Origin: a virus
Strand: one strand, 5' to 3'
IMG/VR virus record: IMGVR_UViG_3300037088_000308
Span: 1 to 29,977 of that record
Length of the DNA: 29,977 nucleotides
Shown here: positions 16,027-24,394 of the stretch, piece after piece
Layout: every line of letters begins with the position of its first letter
Position numbering within the stretch: position 1 is the stretch's first letter
Program-made: the position numbers and the translations under genes
Notes under the pieces: model-generated
Databases searched by the model: none
What the model was told of the DNA's origin: nothing
What the model saw: the letters and a program-made list of their open reading frames with translations, nothing else

Positions 16027-16842
16027 TTAATTTGAAAGTAATTTTTGAACTGGATGATTTTCAATAAGATTATCGAGTTTTTCTTCCGTCAGATCTTTGA
16101 GAAATTCATTCAATTTTTCTGTCAGGTTAGTGAAATTGTTCTGAATTGCTTTCAAATATTGTTCTCTTTCTTCACTCCAAGGAATCATAATATAAGCCCC
16201 TTTTAAATTTCTTAAATCCTCATAGGTGTGGTGAAGTGGTACTAACTGACTTTCCTTGTATTTGTGATTTTCACCCTGTTCACTCATTCCACATTTGTAA
16301 TAGGCTGTGAATTTTTCAACGGTTATAATATCATCACTCAACCATTTCTTTTCCTGACCCAAGTGATGATAAGCTGTGAAATACTGGAAGTTGATGTTGT
16401 TTTCCAATCCCATGTCTCCACCAAAATGTCTTTCTCTCTGAGTGGATGATGAACCCCTGAAATAAATCATGATGACTTTATCACCGATTTTTTCATCGAA
16501 TGTATGATAACCCTGAATTTTTTTTGATAAATCCCAAAGTTCTGATTCGATACCAACAAGGGCCTGATGTCTTAAAACTTTCGATTTGACTTTTTTGAGT
16601 TGCCAATCAAGATTACCGACTTTGTTTTCTTCTCTTTTCGTTTTAATGAATTCGAAATCATAATCTTCCGGCCAAATCTTCTTGGCTTCATCGAAAATAT
16701 AATCGGGGATTGATGTTTCGAATTGAACAGTACCATTGGATTCGACTAATGAAACTTTGAATTTCATTTCAATCATTTCCTTGAAATCTTCACTTACAAC
16801 ACTGAAAGTGCGTTCAATATCATCAAATTTGGTCTTTTTCAT
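16027..16842 (-). CDS. Hypothetical protein, 271 aa
   Basis: Unrecognised, charged soluble protein. It begins MKKTKFDDIERTFSVVSEDF. The centre has YFRGSSSTQRERHFGGDMGL, aromatic/His-rich NINFQYFTAYHHLGQEKKW, and YKCGMSEQG. The C-terminus is a long helix with coiled-coil character (NNFTNLTEKLNEFLKDLTEE). No Walker, zinc or membrane motif was found. It has its own early-type promoter (16865-16896) 22 nt upstream and another promoter follows its stop, so it appears to be a single-gene transcription unit. An early host-takeover function is plausible but unproven. Confidence 0.75.
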   Translation of the reverse strand: MKKTKFDDIERTFSVVSEDFKEMIEMKFKVSLVESNGTVQFETSIPDYIFDEAKKIWPEDYDFEFIKTKREENKVGNLDWQLKKVKSKVLRHQALVGIESELWDLSKKIQGYHTFDEKIGDKVIMIYFRGSSSTQRERHFGGDMGLENNINFQYFTAYHHLGQEKKWLSDDIITVEKFTAYYKCGMSEQGENHKYKESQLVPLHHTYEDLRNLKGAYIMIPWSEEREQYLKAIQNNFTNLTEKLNEFLKDLTEEKLDNLIENHPVQKLLSN

Positions 16843-16864
16843 ATTAGCTTTTAATTTAACTCTA

Positions 16865-16896
16865 CAAAATTACAACAAAAAGCTGAAATAAAAAAA
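16865..16896 (-). promoter_or_regulatory. Early-type promoter: T-tract plus TAATTTTG
   Basis: TTTTTTTATT (16896..16887), 14-nt spacer, TAATTTTG (16872..16865), then 22 nt to the ATG at 16842. The T-tract abuts the stop codon of the QueC-like gene. Confidence 0.75.
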
Positions 16897-17607
16897 TTAT
16901 ATTGGTTTTCCGATTAGAATACCGTTTGATGCTGGAGTATCGTCTGATGGTGGATCATTCGAATTTTTAATTTGACCATATTCTATATTCCATATGTCTT
17001 TATCGAATTCATACCTTTTGCAAGAATGGCATTCTCCACAATTTGTAAATTCAAAATTATCTTCTTCGGGTAATCCATAATCTTTTATTATAGTTGGATT
17101 TTCACAAAACACAACCAGATCCTTATATTTTTTTGGTAAGGAATCAGATAATTGAGCTTTTCCATTTTTCATCAATGGAAATGTTAAAATTGGATGCTTT
17201 GGATTTAAAAAAGAGAAAGATTCCCAGATATTTTTAATATCATCTATAAAAGAGATCATATCGTCATTCATTACAGCACCGATTTGAACTTCGTCATATG
17301 ATGATGAATGATGATATAGTAAAGATACCAACCAAATTAAAGTTTGTTTAAAAATCAAATCATTTGATGATGGAATATCGAATCCAATTCCCATATCTAA
17401 GGTAAATTGACCGGGAAAATCTTCTTTGAATAATTTTCCTAATTTTTTTGTTTGATGGGTTTCTACTCTTATTTTATTTATATTGTTTTTTATGGTAGTA
17501 TATAAGCCAGTAACAGTGTTACCTTTTCTTAAATTATCATAAACCAGATAAGTAGAATCCAACCCACCCGAAAAAGAAACTAATATTTTTTTGTTCGTTT
17601 TTTCCAT
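16897..17607 (-). CDS. queC: QueC-like PP-loop enzyme (7-cyano-7-deazaguanine synthase)
   Basis: 236-aa ATP-pyrophosphatase-type enzyme. The PP-loop SFSGGLDSTYLVY (SGGLDST at 13-19) binds and cleaves ATP. A C-terminal zinc site is formed by Cys168, Cys190, Cys193 and Cys196 (FCENP, then NCGECHSCKRYE), the QueC hallmark, although the gap between the first and second Cys is longer than in cellular QueC. QueC converts carboxydeazaguanine to preQ0. In phages preQ0 feeds either tRNA queuosine or replacement of guanine in DNA, which shields phage DNA from restriction. FolE, QueD, QueE and a DNA-inserting transglycosylase are not in this window. Alternative: another PP-loop thiolase or amidating enzyme. 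It lies 3 nt after the zinc-ribbon gene. Confidence 0.78.
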   Translation of the reverse strand: MEKTNKKILVSFSGGLDSTYLVYDNLRKGNTVTGLYTTIKNNINKIRVETHQTKKLGKLFKEDFPGQFTLDMGIGFDIPSSNDLIFKQTLIWLVSLLYHHSSSYDEVQIGAVMNDDMISFIDDIKNIWESFSFLNPKHPILTFPLMKNGKAQLSDSLPKKYKDLVVFCENPTIIKDYGLPEEDNFEFTNCGECHSCKRYEFDKDIWNIEYGQIKNSNDPPSDDTPASNGILIGKPI

Positions 17608-17610
17608 AAG

Positions 17611-17913
17611 TTAATCTTCTCCGATCAATTCAAATTCTTCTTTGGTCGGTTTTCTTTCATCATCACATATTGTACATCTCATCATTGTGAATCGTTTTGG
17701 ATGTGTATGTGTTGGTTCATAATCATGTTCAGATCCATTTAAGCAATCTGCTTTATAAACTTCATAATAAAACGATATTGAAGTGGTATAAACAAATGTT
17801 TTTCCACAACTACCACATTCTTGTTGATGGGTCGATCCTTCTTCATAACCGTAGCCATCATCGTGGTTTATATCTTGTTCTGCATTACAATAAGGACAAT
17901 TTATATCTTTCAT
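17611..17913 (-). CDS. Zinc-ribbon protein, 100 aa
   Basis: Two Cys pairs at the N-terminus, NCPYCNAEQD and ECGSCGKTF, separated by an acidic Gly/Tyr-rich loop, form a zinc ribbon. A second set (KADCLNGSEHDYEP and MRCTICDDER) lies further on. Small zinc-ribbon proteins of this layout are common in phages and usually bind nucleic acid or other proteins. No enzymatic motif. It sits between GroEL (16 nt upstream) and the QueC-like gene (3 nt downstream) in one minus-strand transcript. A long A-rich leader precedes the ATG. Confidence 0.75.
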   Translation of the reverse strand: MKDINCPYCNAEQDINHDDGYGYEEGSTHQQECGSCGKTFVYTTSISFYYEVYKADCLNGSEHDYEPTHTHPKRFTMMRCTICDDERKPTKEEFELIGED

Positions 17914-17929
17914 TTTTTTTTTAATTTTT

Positions 17930-19561
17930 TTACATTAATGGTGGTGGACCTTGATGTAGTCCAAATTCATTTTTTTCTTTTATTTCTGATACTACACATT
18001 CCGTAGTTAAGAATAAACCAGCAACAGAGGCCGCATTCTCTAAAGCCACCCTTGCCACTTTCGTTGGGTCAATGATTCCAAGTTCATATAGATTACCGAA
18101 TTTTTCAGTATTAGCATCGTAACCATAATCAATATCAGAAGTTCCTGATTTTACATTTTGTAAAACAACTGAGGATTCTTTTCCCGAATTTTCAACTATT
18201 TTTCTTAGTGGTTCTTCCAAAACTTTACGAATTATATCAACTCCAATCTTTTCATCTTCATTTGAGATTTCCAAATCATCCAGTGAATTTATACATCTTA
18301 TATAAGCAACTCCACCACCGGGAACTATACCTTCTCCAATGGCAGCTTTGGTTGCATGTAGAGCATCATCAAAACGATCTTTCTTTTCTTTCATTTCTAT
18401 TTCACTGGAAGCCCCAACACTTATGACACAAATTCCACCCGTTAAATTGGCCAATCGAGCTTCATTTTTTTCTTTATCATAATCGTTTTTATTGTTTTCT
18501 ATTTGATTTCTTATTTGACTGATTCTTCCAAATACCATTTCAGGATTACCATTTCCACCCATTATTATAGTTGAGTTATTGTTGATTATAATTTTTTCAG
18601 CCATACCTAAATCTTCAAGTTTCATGGTTTCTAATTTTCTACCCATTCCATCGGATATTAAATTTCCACCGGTTAAAACTGCGATATCTTCCAATAAATC
18701 CTTTCTTCTATCTCCGAAGCCGGGAGCTTTTATTGCACAAACTTTTAAATTTCCTTTTACTTTATTATAAACTAATGGTCCGAGTGCTTCGTTTTCGAGG
18801 GTATCAGCAATGATCAAAAGTGGTTTACCTGTCGGAACAACCAATTCGAGGATAGGTAATAAATTATGTATCGATTGTATTTTTTCCTCGTATATAAGAA
18901 TATAAGTGTTCTCAAAAACTGTTTCCATTTTTTCTGTATCCGTGATGAAATAAGGTGAAATATAACCTCTATCGAGTTTCATTCCCTTTACAGTTTTTAT
19001 TGTAGTTTCCATTCCACGAGCCTCTTCAATTGTAATAACACCAGTTAATCCAACATTTTTCATAGCATCAGTAATCATAAAACCTATATCCTTATCATTA
19101 TTGGCACTTATAGTAGCGACTTGTTTTATCTTTTCATAATCAAGACCAATTTCTACTGAAATTTCATTTAATCTTTCAACAACTCTCTTTACCGCTTTAT
19201 CAATTCCTTTTTTCAAATCTATTGGATTTATACCTGTTGTTGTACTTTTTAAACCTTTTTCGACAATAGAACGAGCTAATATTGTTGCGGTAGTTGTACC
19301 ATCACCAGCATCATCAGATGTTTTGGTGGCTGCCTCTTTTATAATTTGACAACCTATATTTTCCAGAGGATCTTCCAGTTCAATTTCTCTTGCGACTGTA
19401 ACACCGTCCTTTGTAATTACTATCCTGAGACCACCACTCTTTTCTATGATGACATTTCTTCCTTTTGGTCCTAAGGTAATACCAACACTATCAGCTATTT
19501 TATTTATCCCTTTCATTAATTTCATTCGGGCTTCAGATCCAAATTCTATATTCTTCTTCAT
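17930..19561 (-). CDS. groEL: Phage-encoded chaperonin GroEL
   Basis: 543-aa group I chaperonin forming double-ring folding chambers. Conserved blocks follow cellular GroEL: GITLGPKGRNV (27-37), KDGVTVAREIEL (51-62), AGDGTTTATILA (85-96, with Asp87), apical RGYISPYFIT and KAPGFGDRRKDLLEDIA, and DALHATKAAIGEGIVPGGG containing the Asp398-equivalent needed for ATP hydrolysis. Apical residues that contact GroES and substrate look conserved. The C-terminus ends GLHQGPPPLM instead of the usual GGM repeats. No co-chaperonin gene is next to it, so it may use host GroES or a phage one elsewhere. It likely folds capsid or tail proteins. The start overlaps the stop of the 64-aa gene by 4 nt. Confidence 0.97.
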   Translation of the reverse strand: MKKNIEFGSEARMKLMKGINKIADSVGITLGPKGRNVIIEKSGGLRIVITKDGVTVAREIELEDPLENIGCQIIKEAATKTSDDAGDGTTTATILARSIVEKGLKSTTTGINPIDLKKGIDKAVKRVVERLNEISVEIGLDYEKIKQVATISANNDKDIGFMITDAMKNVGLTGVITIEEARGMETTIKTVKGMKLDRGYISPYFITDTEKMETVFENTYILIYEEKIQSIHNLLPILELVVPTGKPLLIIADTLENEALGPLVYNKVKGNLKVCAIKAPGFGDRRKDLLEDIAVLTGGNLISDGMGRKLETMKLEDLGMAEKIIINNNSTIIMGGNGNPEMVFGRISQIRNQIENNKNDYDKEKNEARLANLTGGICVISVGASSEIEMKEKKDRFDDALHATKAAIGEGIVPGGGVAYIRCINSLDDLEISNEDEKIGVDIIRKVLEEPLRKIVENSGKESSVVLQNVKSGTSDIDYGYDANTEKFGNLYELGIIDPTKVARVALENAASVAGLFLTTECVVSEIKEKNEFGLHQGPPPLM

Positions 19562-19752
19562 ATTTCCTTTTTATTTTTTATTTCTAAACCATTTTTATCC
19601 AGAATTTCAATAATATCATACCAATCTAATTTATAGGGTGGTACATAAACTTCTGGTTCTTCCATATAATATGAACCATCCCATAGTTTAAGTTCTGGGA
19701 AAATTCTGTTTAAACGATTAACTAATTCGGTTAATTCTTTATTTCTGTTCAT
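19558..19752 (-). CDS. Hypothetical protein, 64 aa
   Basis: Small protein (MNRNKELTELVNRLNRIFPE, then WDGSYYMEEPEVYVPPYKLD) coupled to groEL by an ATGA overlap and to the upstream 119-aa gene by a 4-nt overlap. Its position directly before groEL is where groES usually sits, but it has no GroES mobile loop or beta-barrel pattern and is too short. Role unknown. Confidence 0.7.
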   Translation of the reverse strand: MNRNKELTELVNRLNRIFPELKLWDGSYYMEEPEVYVPPYKLDWYDIIEILDKNGLEIKNKKEI

Positions 19753-20108
19753 AATATTTTATCTAAATTATTTTTTCTTCTCATGTTGATAATTACTTCA
19801 TCTGGAATAGAATCCAATAAATTTCTAACACTTTCAAATACTTCATCACTTTCATCCTTATTTACAATATCATCGGATTTCATAAAAACGAGATGATTAC
19901 TATGTTTTTCCAATGATTTTATTAATTCTTCATCTTCGAATTGAATTTCTTTTAATGATGATATGATGTTATTAACCATATTTTCCATATTAAATATCAA
20001 GTCTTTATTGATAATTTTACCCCATATATCATTCCATCTATCTTTATTGAAGAAAAAAACATCATATACGGATGACTCTCCAATATTTTTTTTATATTCT
20101 AATAACAT
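19749..20108 (-). CDS. Hypothetical protein, 119 aa
   Basis: Unrecognised acidic, largely helical protein starting MLLEYKKNIGESSVYDVFFF, with a middle helix MVNNIISSLKEIQFEDEELI. Its C-terminus MRRKNNLDKIL resembles the short R-x-x-K-L-x-x-I-L tail of three other proteins in this window. It overlaps the next gene by 4 nt and follows the 83-aa gene by 23 nt, so it belongs to the gp46-groEL transcript. Confidence 0.7.
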   Translation of the reverse strand: MLLEYKKNIGESSVYDVFFFNKDRWNDIWGKIINKDLIFNMENMVNNIISSLKEIQFEDEELIKSLEKHSNHLVFMKSDDIVNKDESDEVFESVRNLLDSIPDEVIINMRRKNNLDKIL

Positions 20109-20131
20109 TTTATATCTCAGTTTTCCTTATT

Positions 20132-20383
20132 TCAATTTAATATTTTTATGTTTTTATATTTTGTATAGTAATCACATCCATCCATCTCACTTATATCAGC
20201 TGTTAACATAGATATTATTTCATCATTTTTATATAATCTTTTACACACAAAGTTGTCTAATTGATAATCCCAAACTTTTTCTTCAAGAATAAATGGATTC
20301 AACTTTATCAGATCCGATTTGTGAATTGGAATATAATCAAAATGAGTATAATATTTCATTTCTTCGTATTCGTTGATACCCAT
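20132..20383 (-). CDS. Hypothetical protein, 83 aa
   Basis: Tyr- and Asp-rich small protein (MGINEYEEMKYYTHFDYIPI, ending DYYTKYKNIKILN) with no recognised domain. Its start overlaps the stop of the gp46-like gene by one base (TAATG), so it is translated by reinitiation after that gene. In T4-like phages the gp47 nuclease partners gp46, but this protein is far too short to be it. Confidence 0.7.
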   Translation of the reverse strand: MGINEYEEMKYYTHFDYIPIHKSDLIKLNPFILEEKVWDYQLDNFVCKRLYKNDEIISMLTADISEMDGCDYYTKYKNIKILN

Positions 20384-22098
20384 TATTCTTCTTTCTTTTT
20401 ATAGCTATCGGTAATCATTGAAAAGTATTTCTTTTCAATATGAATGATTCTATCGAATTTATTCTCATCGAAGTTAATCTGGTGTACAATCAATATATTT
20501 ATATTGTTTTCTTTGGCAAAATCCTTTAAAACTCTTAACATTATGTTTATATTTGATGGACTGATAGAAGAAAAAACTTCATCTAAGAACAATATATTTA
20601 TTCTTTTATTTAGATCTAATATTGTTTTTATGTAAGATAACGCTATAGCTATGTTTATTTTACGAGCACCACCGATAGATAATGTTTCTGAATCAATGTC
20701 CATAAATCTGTCTTTTATCACAGCATCAAATTCATCATTCAATTTGACATTATAATTTGATTCTATTTTCTTCAGGAAGATTTCCAGATTCTTATTGATC
20801 GGATCAATAATAGTTTTGATGATGTTTTTTCTTATGCCTTTCTCTGATAAATAATCAACTGTTTTTTCGTAAAGGTCTATTTTCTTTTTGACATCAAGTA
20901 GTTTCCTATTCAATTCTAAATTATCATGCTCTAATTTGGAAATGTTTCTTTTTATTTCGATTATAGAAACGCTATCAATATCATTGGATTGATATAAATT
21001 TTTCAGTTCTCTTAGCTTAGAATCTATCTGATTGAATTCAAAACTTTTCTTGTTTAATTCATTATTTGTTGTGGTTCTTTCTCCAGACAATTCCTTTATT
21101 TCATTTACAGAAATGGTGTATTCTTGTTTTAATGTATCAATATAAAGTAATTGGTCGGATTCCTCCTTCTCCAGCTCAACCAGTTTGTGTTTTTTATCCT
21201 CTGTGTCGAGTTTACTATCACAGACAGGACATATTCCACTTTTAAAGATCTCAATCTTTTTACCGAACTCTTTTAGGATGAAATTTTCTTGCATTATTTT
21301 ATTCCTTTTCCCCTCTAATATTTCTTTCTTATTTCTGAAATCCTTTGATAATTGGAATGAAGTAGTATTCAAGTCATTTATCGCTTGCTTTAATATAGTA
21401 TATGTATCTTTATATGATAAAATCTCGTTTTTGATTTCTTCCTTGTTTACTTCAGTTGTTTGAGATTTGATATTAGATATGTTCTCATTGTAAGTATCAA
21501 TAGTATTGGTATTACTTAGTAGTATGGATTCTAATCTTTCTTTTTCTTTGTATGAGTTCTTGACTATTTCTTTACCGATAGAGAAATATTCGTCAATTTC
21601 AGTGATGTTGAATAATTTGTTAAGTAATTTTCTTTTGGTATCGGTGTCCAGATTAACAAAATTGGCAAAATCACTAAGGTTAAGAGATATAAGTGATTTA
21701 TATGTATTATACTCCAATCCAATGAACTTTTCTCTTTGTTCAATGGTCATAGCTTTGAATTCTTTAAAAAAGTTGTTACTATTTTTATATACTTCTATTG
21801 AGGTGGGTTCAAGTTTTCTACGGATAAGAATATTATCACCATCATCATTTATGAAGTTTATTTCTGTTTCCAGATTTTTGTTTAATCTGTTTGGTAGTTT
21901 AACAAGGGCTATTTTTTTAGTATTTTTACCTCTTACAACACCATATAAAGTAAAATCAATAGATTCAATCAGAGAACTTTTACCGGCTTCGTTGTCACCG
22001 GAAAGAAGTATAAGATCGCCCCCGTTTTTAAAGGGGACTCGTTGCATGTTATTACCGTAACTCTTGAAGTTTTTTAATCCTATATTATTAATTATCAT
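20383..22098 (-). CDS. 46: Recombination nuclease ATPase subunit (T4 gp46 / Rad50 / SbcC type)
   Basis: 571-aa SMC-like ATPase. Walker A GDNEAGKS is at residues 34-41. Long coiled-coil arms surround a zinc hook CPVCDSKL (Cys290 and Cys293). The ABC signature LSIGGARKINIAIALS starts near 473, and Walker B INILFLDEVFSSI has Asp506 and Glu507. Length matches T4 gp46 (560 aa). With a gp47/Mre11 nuclease it would resect DNA ends for UvsX-dependent recombination and replication and could degrade host DNA. The nuclease partner is not next to it in this window. The start at 22098 overlaps the nucleotidyltransferase end by 11 nt, so the two are co-transcribed. Confidence 0.95.
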   Translation of the reverse strand: MIINNIGLKNFKSYGNNMQRVPFKNGGDLILLSGDNEAGKSSLIESIDFTLYGVVRGKNTKKIALVKLPNRLNKNLETEINFINDDGDNILIRRKLEPTSIEVYKNSNNFFKEFKAMTIEQREKFIGLEYNTYKSLISLNLSDFANFVNLDTDTKRKLLNKLFNITEIDEYFSIGKEIVKNSYKEKERLESILLSNTNTIDTYNENISNIKSQTTEVNKEEIKNEILSYKDTYTILKQAINDLNTTSFQLSKDFRNKKEILEGKRNKIMQENFILKEFGKKIEIFKSGICPVCDSKLDTEDKKHKLVELEKEESDQLLYIDTLKQEYTISVNEIKELSGERTTTNNELNKKSFEFNQIDSKLRELKNLYQSNDIDSVSIIEIKRNISKLEHDNLELNRKLLDVKKKIDLYEKTVDYLSEKGIRKNIIKTIIDPINKNLEIFLKKIESNYNVKLNDEFDAVIKDRFMDIDSETLSIGGARKINIAIALSYIKTILDLNKRINILFLDEVFSSISPSNINIMLRVLKDFAKENNINILIVHQINFDENKFDRIIHIEKKYFSMITDSYKKKEE

Positions 22099-22789
22099 TC
22101 AGTATATATTCTAATTTTTGATTTCTATCGAAATTTATTTTTTGTTCATTCGATAAATTTTCTATATTCGTCCATCCTCTTCCATCCAATTTGGATGTTC
22201 GCATTAAAATTCTACTCTCATTATACATACGAGCTTCTTTATTTATTAAATAATATCCCCACTGACAATGTTTTATTGCATCTTGACAGTTTTCTTTAAT
22301 TATTTTTCCATTATAACTCACACCACAACAAGATAAATCAACTTCTTTCATCAATCGAAAAAATCCAGATTCATTAAGAAAATTAAAACTATTATCAGGA
22401 TTTGTCAATTTGATCTTATCCTTGTCGTTTTTAACATCAATCGATGGCCTAATGATTTGAACCATTTTTAAATCATCATCTGGTGATGTTTGTTTTAAAA
22501 AAGTCCAAGGTTCAAATATACAATGAATATCTTTGTACATCTCTTGTAATTCTTTACCATTCAATAATTCGATGAAATGATAACCTTTACTCTCCAATAT
22601 TTCCGCACAGATTTTGGCACTTTTTGATAACGCTAAAATATCAACATCGTGTATCTTCATTCCAGCTATAGAATCTCTTATTGATCCCCCAAATATTTCA
22701 AGAAAATCACATTTTTCAAATAAAATATCCGAATCGAATTCCAAATACTCGTCTATTTTACTTTTTACTTTAATGGATAAATCATTCAT
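22088..22789 (-). CDS. Nucleotidyltransferase, poly(A) polymerase/CCA-enzyme head type
   Basis: 233 aa. GGSIRD (residues 34-39) followed by HDVDIL (47-52, with Asp48 and Asp50) is the G-G-x-x-R-D...D-x-D active site of class II polymerase-beta-like nucleotidyltransferases, which bind two metals and transfer NMP to RNA ends or other acceptors. The rest is divergent: CIFEPWTFLKQ, FRLMKEVDLSCCGVSY, and RILMRTSKLDGRGW near the end. It lacks an obvious RNA-binding tail domain, so the acceptor (tRNA, RNA or a protein) is unknown. It heads the long minus-strand operon with gp46 and ends with the short tail DRNQKLEYILNDN seen in other proteins here. Confidence 0.75.
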   Translation of the reverse strand: MNDLSIKVKSKIDEYLEFDSDILFEKCDFLEIFGGSIRDSIAGMKIHDVDILALSKSAKICAEILESKGYHFIELLNGKELQEMYKDIHCIFEPWTFLKQTSPDDDLKMVQIIRPSIDVKNDKDKIKLTNPDNSFNFLNESGFFRLMKEVDLSCCGVSYNGKIIKENCQDAIKHCQWGYYLINKEARMYNESRILMRTSKLDGRGWTNIENLSNEQKINFDRNQKLEYILNDN

Positions 22790-22859
22790 ATTATTAGGGT
22801 TTTATTGTCTTTATATGATTATTTTCAATCAAAGTTTTAGACATATTTTGGGTATATAA
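22790..22859. promoter_or_regulatory. Divergent intergenic region
   Basis: This AT-rich stretch lies between the nucleotidyltransferase start and the plus-strand promoter. On the minus strand TAAAACTTTG (22841..22832) is a near miss to TAnnTTTG, with a four-base instead of two-base gap, and no T-tract precedes it. It may hold the promoter of the 22789-to-16897 operon, but I cannot assign it firmly. Confidence 0.3.
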
Positions 22860-22891
22860 TTTTTTTATTATCAAAGAATTCTGTACCTTTG
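22860..22891 (+). promoter_or_regulatory. Early-type promoter: T-tract plus TACCTTTG
   Basis: TTTTTTTATT (22860-22869), 14-nt spacer, TACCTTTG (22884-22891), then 25 nt to the ATG at 22917. It is the only plus-strand copy of the full motif and drives the cation transporter gene. Confidence 0.75.
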
Positions 22892-22916
22892 TATCGTCAA
22901 ATCAATAAAACCAATT

Positions 22917-23834
22917 ATGTCAAAGTCAGATGGTTCAATGAGGGCAGTTTTTTTCGCCTTAGGTGGTAACACACTTATTTCCATTATTAAGTTCACGGTG
23001 GCCTTTATTACAAGTAGTTCGGCTATGATGGCTGAATCAATTCACTCTACGGCAGACTGTTTAAATCAGATATTTCTATTGATTGGGAATACGAGATCAA
23101 AAAAGAAACCGAATGAATGGCACAGCTTTGGATTTAAGAAAGAATCATTTTTTTGGTCTTTGATGGTGGCCTTTCTTTTGTTTTTTGGTGGGGCTTCATT
23201 TTCTATTTATGAGGGAGTACATAAAATTTTGAATCCTGAACCTATACATAACATTTATTGGATTTTCATCGTATTGGGATTATCAATGATAATCGAGGCC
23301 AAATCTTTTACAGTCGCTTACAAAGAATTCCGAAAAAAATCGAAAAGTTCATTTGTTAGAGCCATTGAGGATTCAACAGATACAAATTTAATGGTTGTTT
23401 TATTGGAAGATTTCGGGGCACTAACGGGGTTGACAATCGTATTACTGACAACTCTACTTTCTATAAAATATCCGATTTTCGATGCCTTTGGATCAATCTT
23501 TGTTGGGTTATTACTTATTTCCATTTCTTATAAACTGGCCAATGAAATAAGAAAATTGATTGTCGGTGAAAGTATCCCACGAAATAAAAGAAATGAAATT
23601 AAGAACATTATAAACGAATATAGTATAGTTGAACATATTAATAGGGTTCAGACTATGGTTATCGGTAATGATAAATACCTTGTTCTTATATCCATTGATG
23701 TTGATAATGATTCAACTGGTTATCAGATCGAAGATGTGATTGATCAAATAAAAGTGGATATTAAGAAAGCGATTCCCGAAGTGGAAACTATTTATGTCGA
23801 AGTACAGGATATGAACAGAACCCTCAATTCATAA
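22917..23834 (+). CDS. Cation diffusion facilitator (CDF) metal transporter
   Basis: 305-aa inner-membrane antiporter of the CDF family, exporting zinc, manganese or similar ions. The start MSKSDGSMRAVFFALGGNTL leads into about six hydrophobic helices. Transport-site residues are MAESIHSTAD (His43 and Asp47) in helix 2 and LLEDFGALTG (Glu164, Asp165) in helix 5, the E-D variant known from ZnT9-like CDFs. A soluble C-terminal domain (KLIVGESIPRNKRNEIKNII, then RVQTMVIGNDKYLVLISIDV) is typical. It is a single plus-strand gene with its own early-type promoter, placed between two minus-strand operons, the usual look of a captured host gene. It may change host metal balance early in infection. Confidence 0.93.
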   Translation: MSKSDGSMRAVFFALGGNTLISIIKFTVAFITSSSAMMAESIHSTADCLNQIFLLIGNTRSKKKPNEWHSFGFKKESFFWSLMVAFLLFFGGASFSIYEGVHKILNPEPIHNIYWIFIVLGLSMIIEAKSFTVAYKEFRKKSKSSFVRAIEDSTDTNLMVVLLEDFGALTGLTIVLLTTLLSIKYPIFDAFGSIFVGLLLISISYKLANEIRKLIVGESIPRNKRNEIKNIINEYSIVEHINRVQTMVIGNDKYLVLISIDVDNDSTGYQIEDVIDQIKVDIKKAIPEVETIYVEVQDMNRTLNS

Positions 23835-23835
23835 T

Positions 23836-24111
23836 CTAATCATTCAATATAATATCTAATTTTTCTTTCCTATTTTGATTTATTGACCAATTATTTAAGT
23901 ATTCATATGGTATAATCATTCTAATCTTTTTTTGATTTGTCAATAAAAAATCAGCGACATAAATGTGAGGATCATGACTTCTAAAATTACCATAAAAAGG
24001 AATACTGATACATTCATGGCCAAGAGACTTACAATAACCCATTAGAATTCGACCTTCTTCTTCAAATGTTCCTAAGAAATCATCATTCCTTATCTCAGTC
24101 CAGATGTCCAT
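23836..24111 (-). CDS. Hypothetical protein, 91 aa
   Basis: Starts MDIWTEIRNDDFLGTFEEEG. The middle GYCKSLGHECISIPFYGNFR and SHDPHIYVADFLLTNQKK suggest a small alpha/beta fold, but no family is recognised. It ends in NRKEKLDIILND, matching the C-terminus of the nucleotidyltransferase (NQKLEYILND). It is the last gene of a five-gene minus-strand run (26019 to 23836), one base after the 93-aa gene, and its stop is adjacent to the convergent CDF stop. Confidence 0.7.
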   Translation of the reverse strand: MDIWTEIRNDDFLGTFEEEGRILMGYCKSLGHECISIPFYGNFRSHDPHIYVADFLLTNQKKIRMIIPYEYLNNWSINQNRKEKLDIILND

Positions 24112-24112
24112 A

Positions 24113-24394
24113 TTAATTTATAATAGTATCTTCGTCTACCATTTTTACTTTATCACCCTCTTTCAAATCGGTTCGATCATCAGCATCTTCAACAACTATT
24201 TGTGTTCCAGTTGCGTGAACAATAACTCTTTTGGCGTTTGGATATAAATCAATCATATCCCCTTTCAAGTCTACAACTATTCCCTCTCCTACTGGAATAA
24301 TAAGTCCAAGTGTACGAGTAAATAGTAAAGCCCCGAATAACCAATCCTTAGGATTATCTTCGTAGTTGTTATCATTTGGTTTCGTGTAATTCAT
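24113..24394 (-). CDS. Hypothetical protein, 93 aa
   Basis: Beta-rich by appearance: DWLFGALLFTRTLGLIIPVG, then GIVVDLKGDMIDL and KRVIVHATGTQIVVEDADD, with a final EGDKVKMVDEDT. It could be a small OB- or SH3-like barrel, but this is pattern reading only. Coupled to the upstream gene by a 4-nt overlap. Confidence 0.7.
   Translation of the reverse strand: MNYTKPNDNNYEDNPKDWLFGALLFTRTLGLIIPVGEGIVVDLKGDMIDLYPNAKRVIVHATGTQIVVEDADDRTDLKEGDKVKMVDEDTIIN

Noticed and set aside
19558-19752. GroES in the position before groEL
   Set aside because: Only 64 aa, with no mobile-loop or GroES strand pattern.
23834-23836. Terminator between the convergent CDF and 91-aa genes
   Set aside because: Stops are adjacent and no stable stem with a T-run was found there. 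The same holds for 28679/28680 and 2908/2911.
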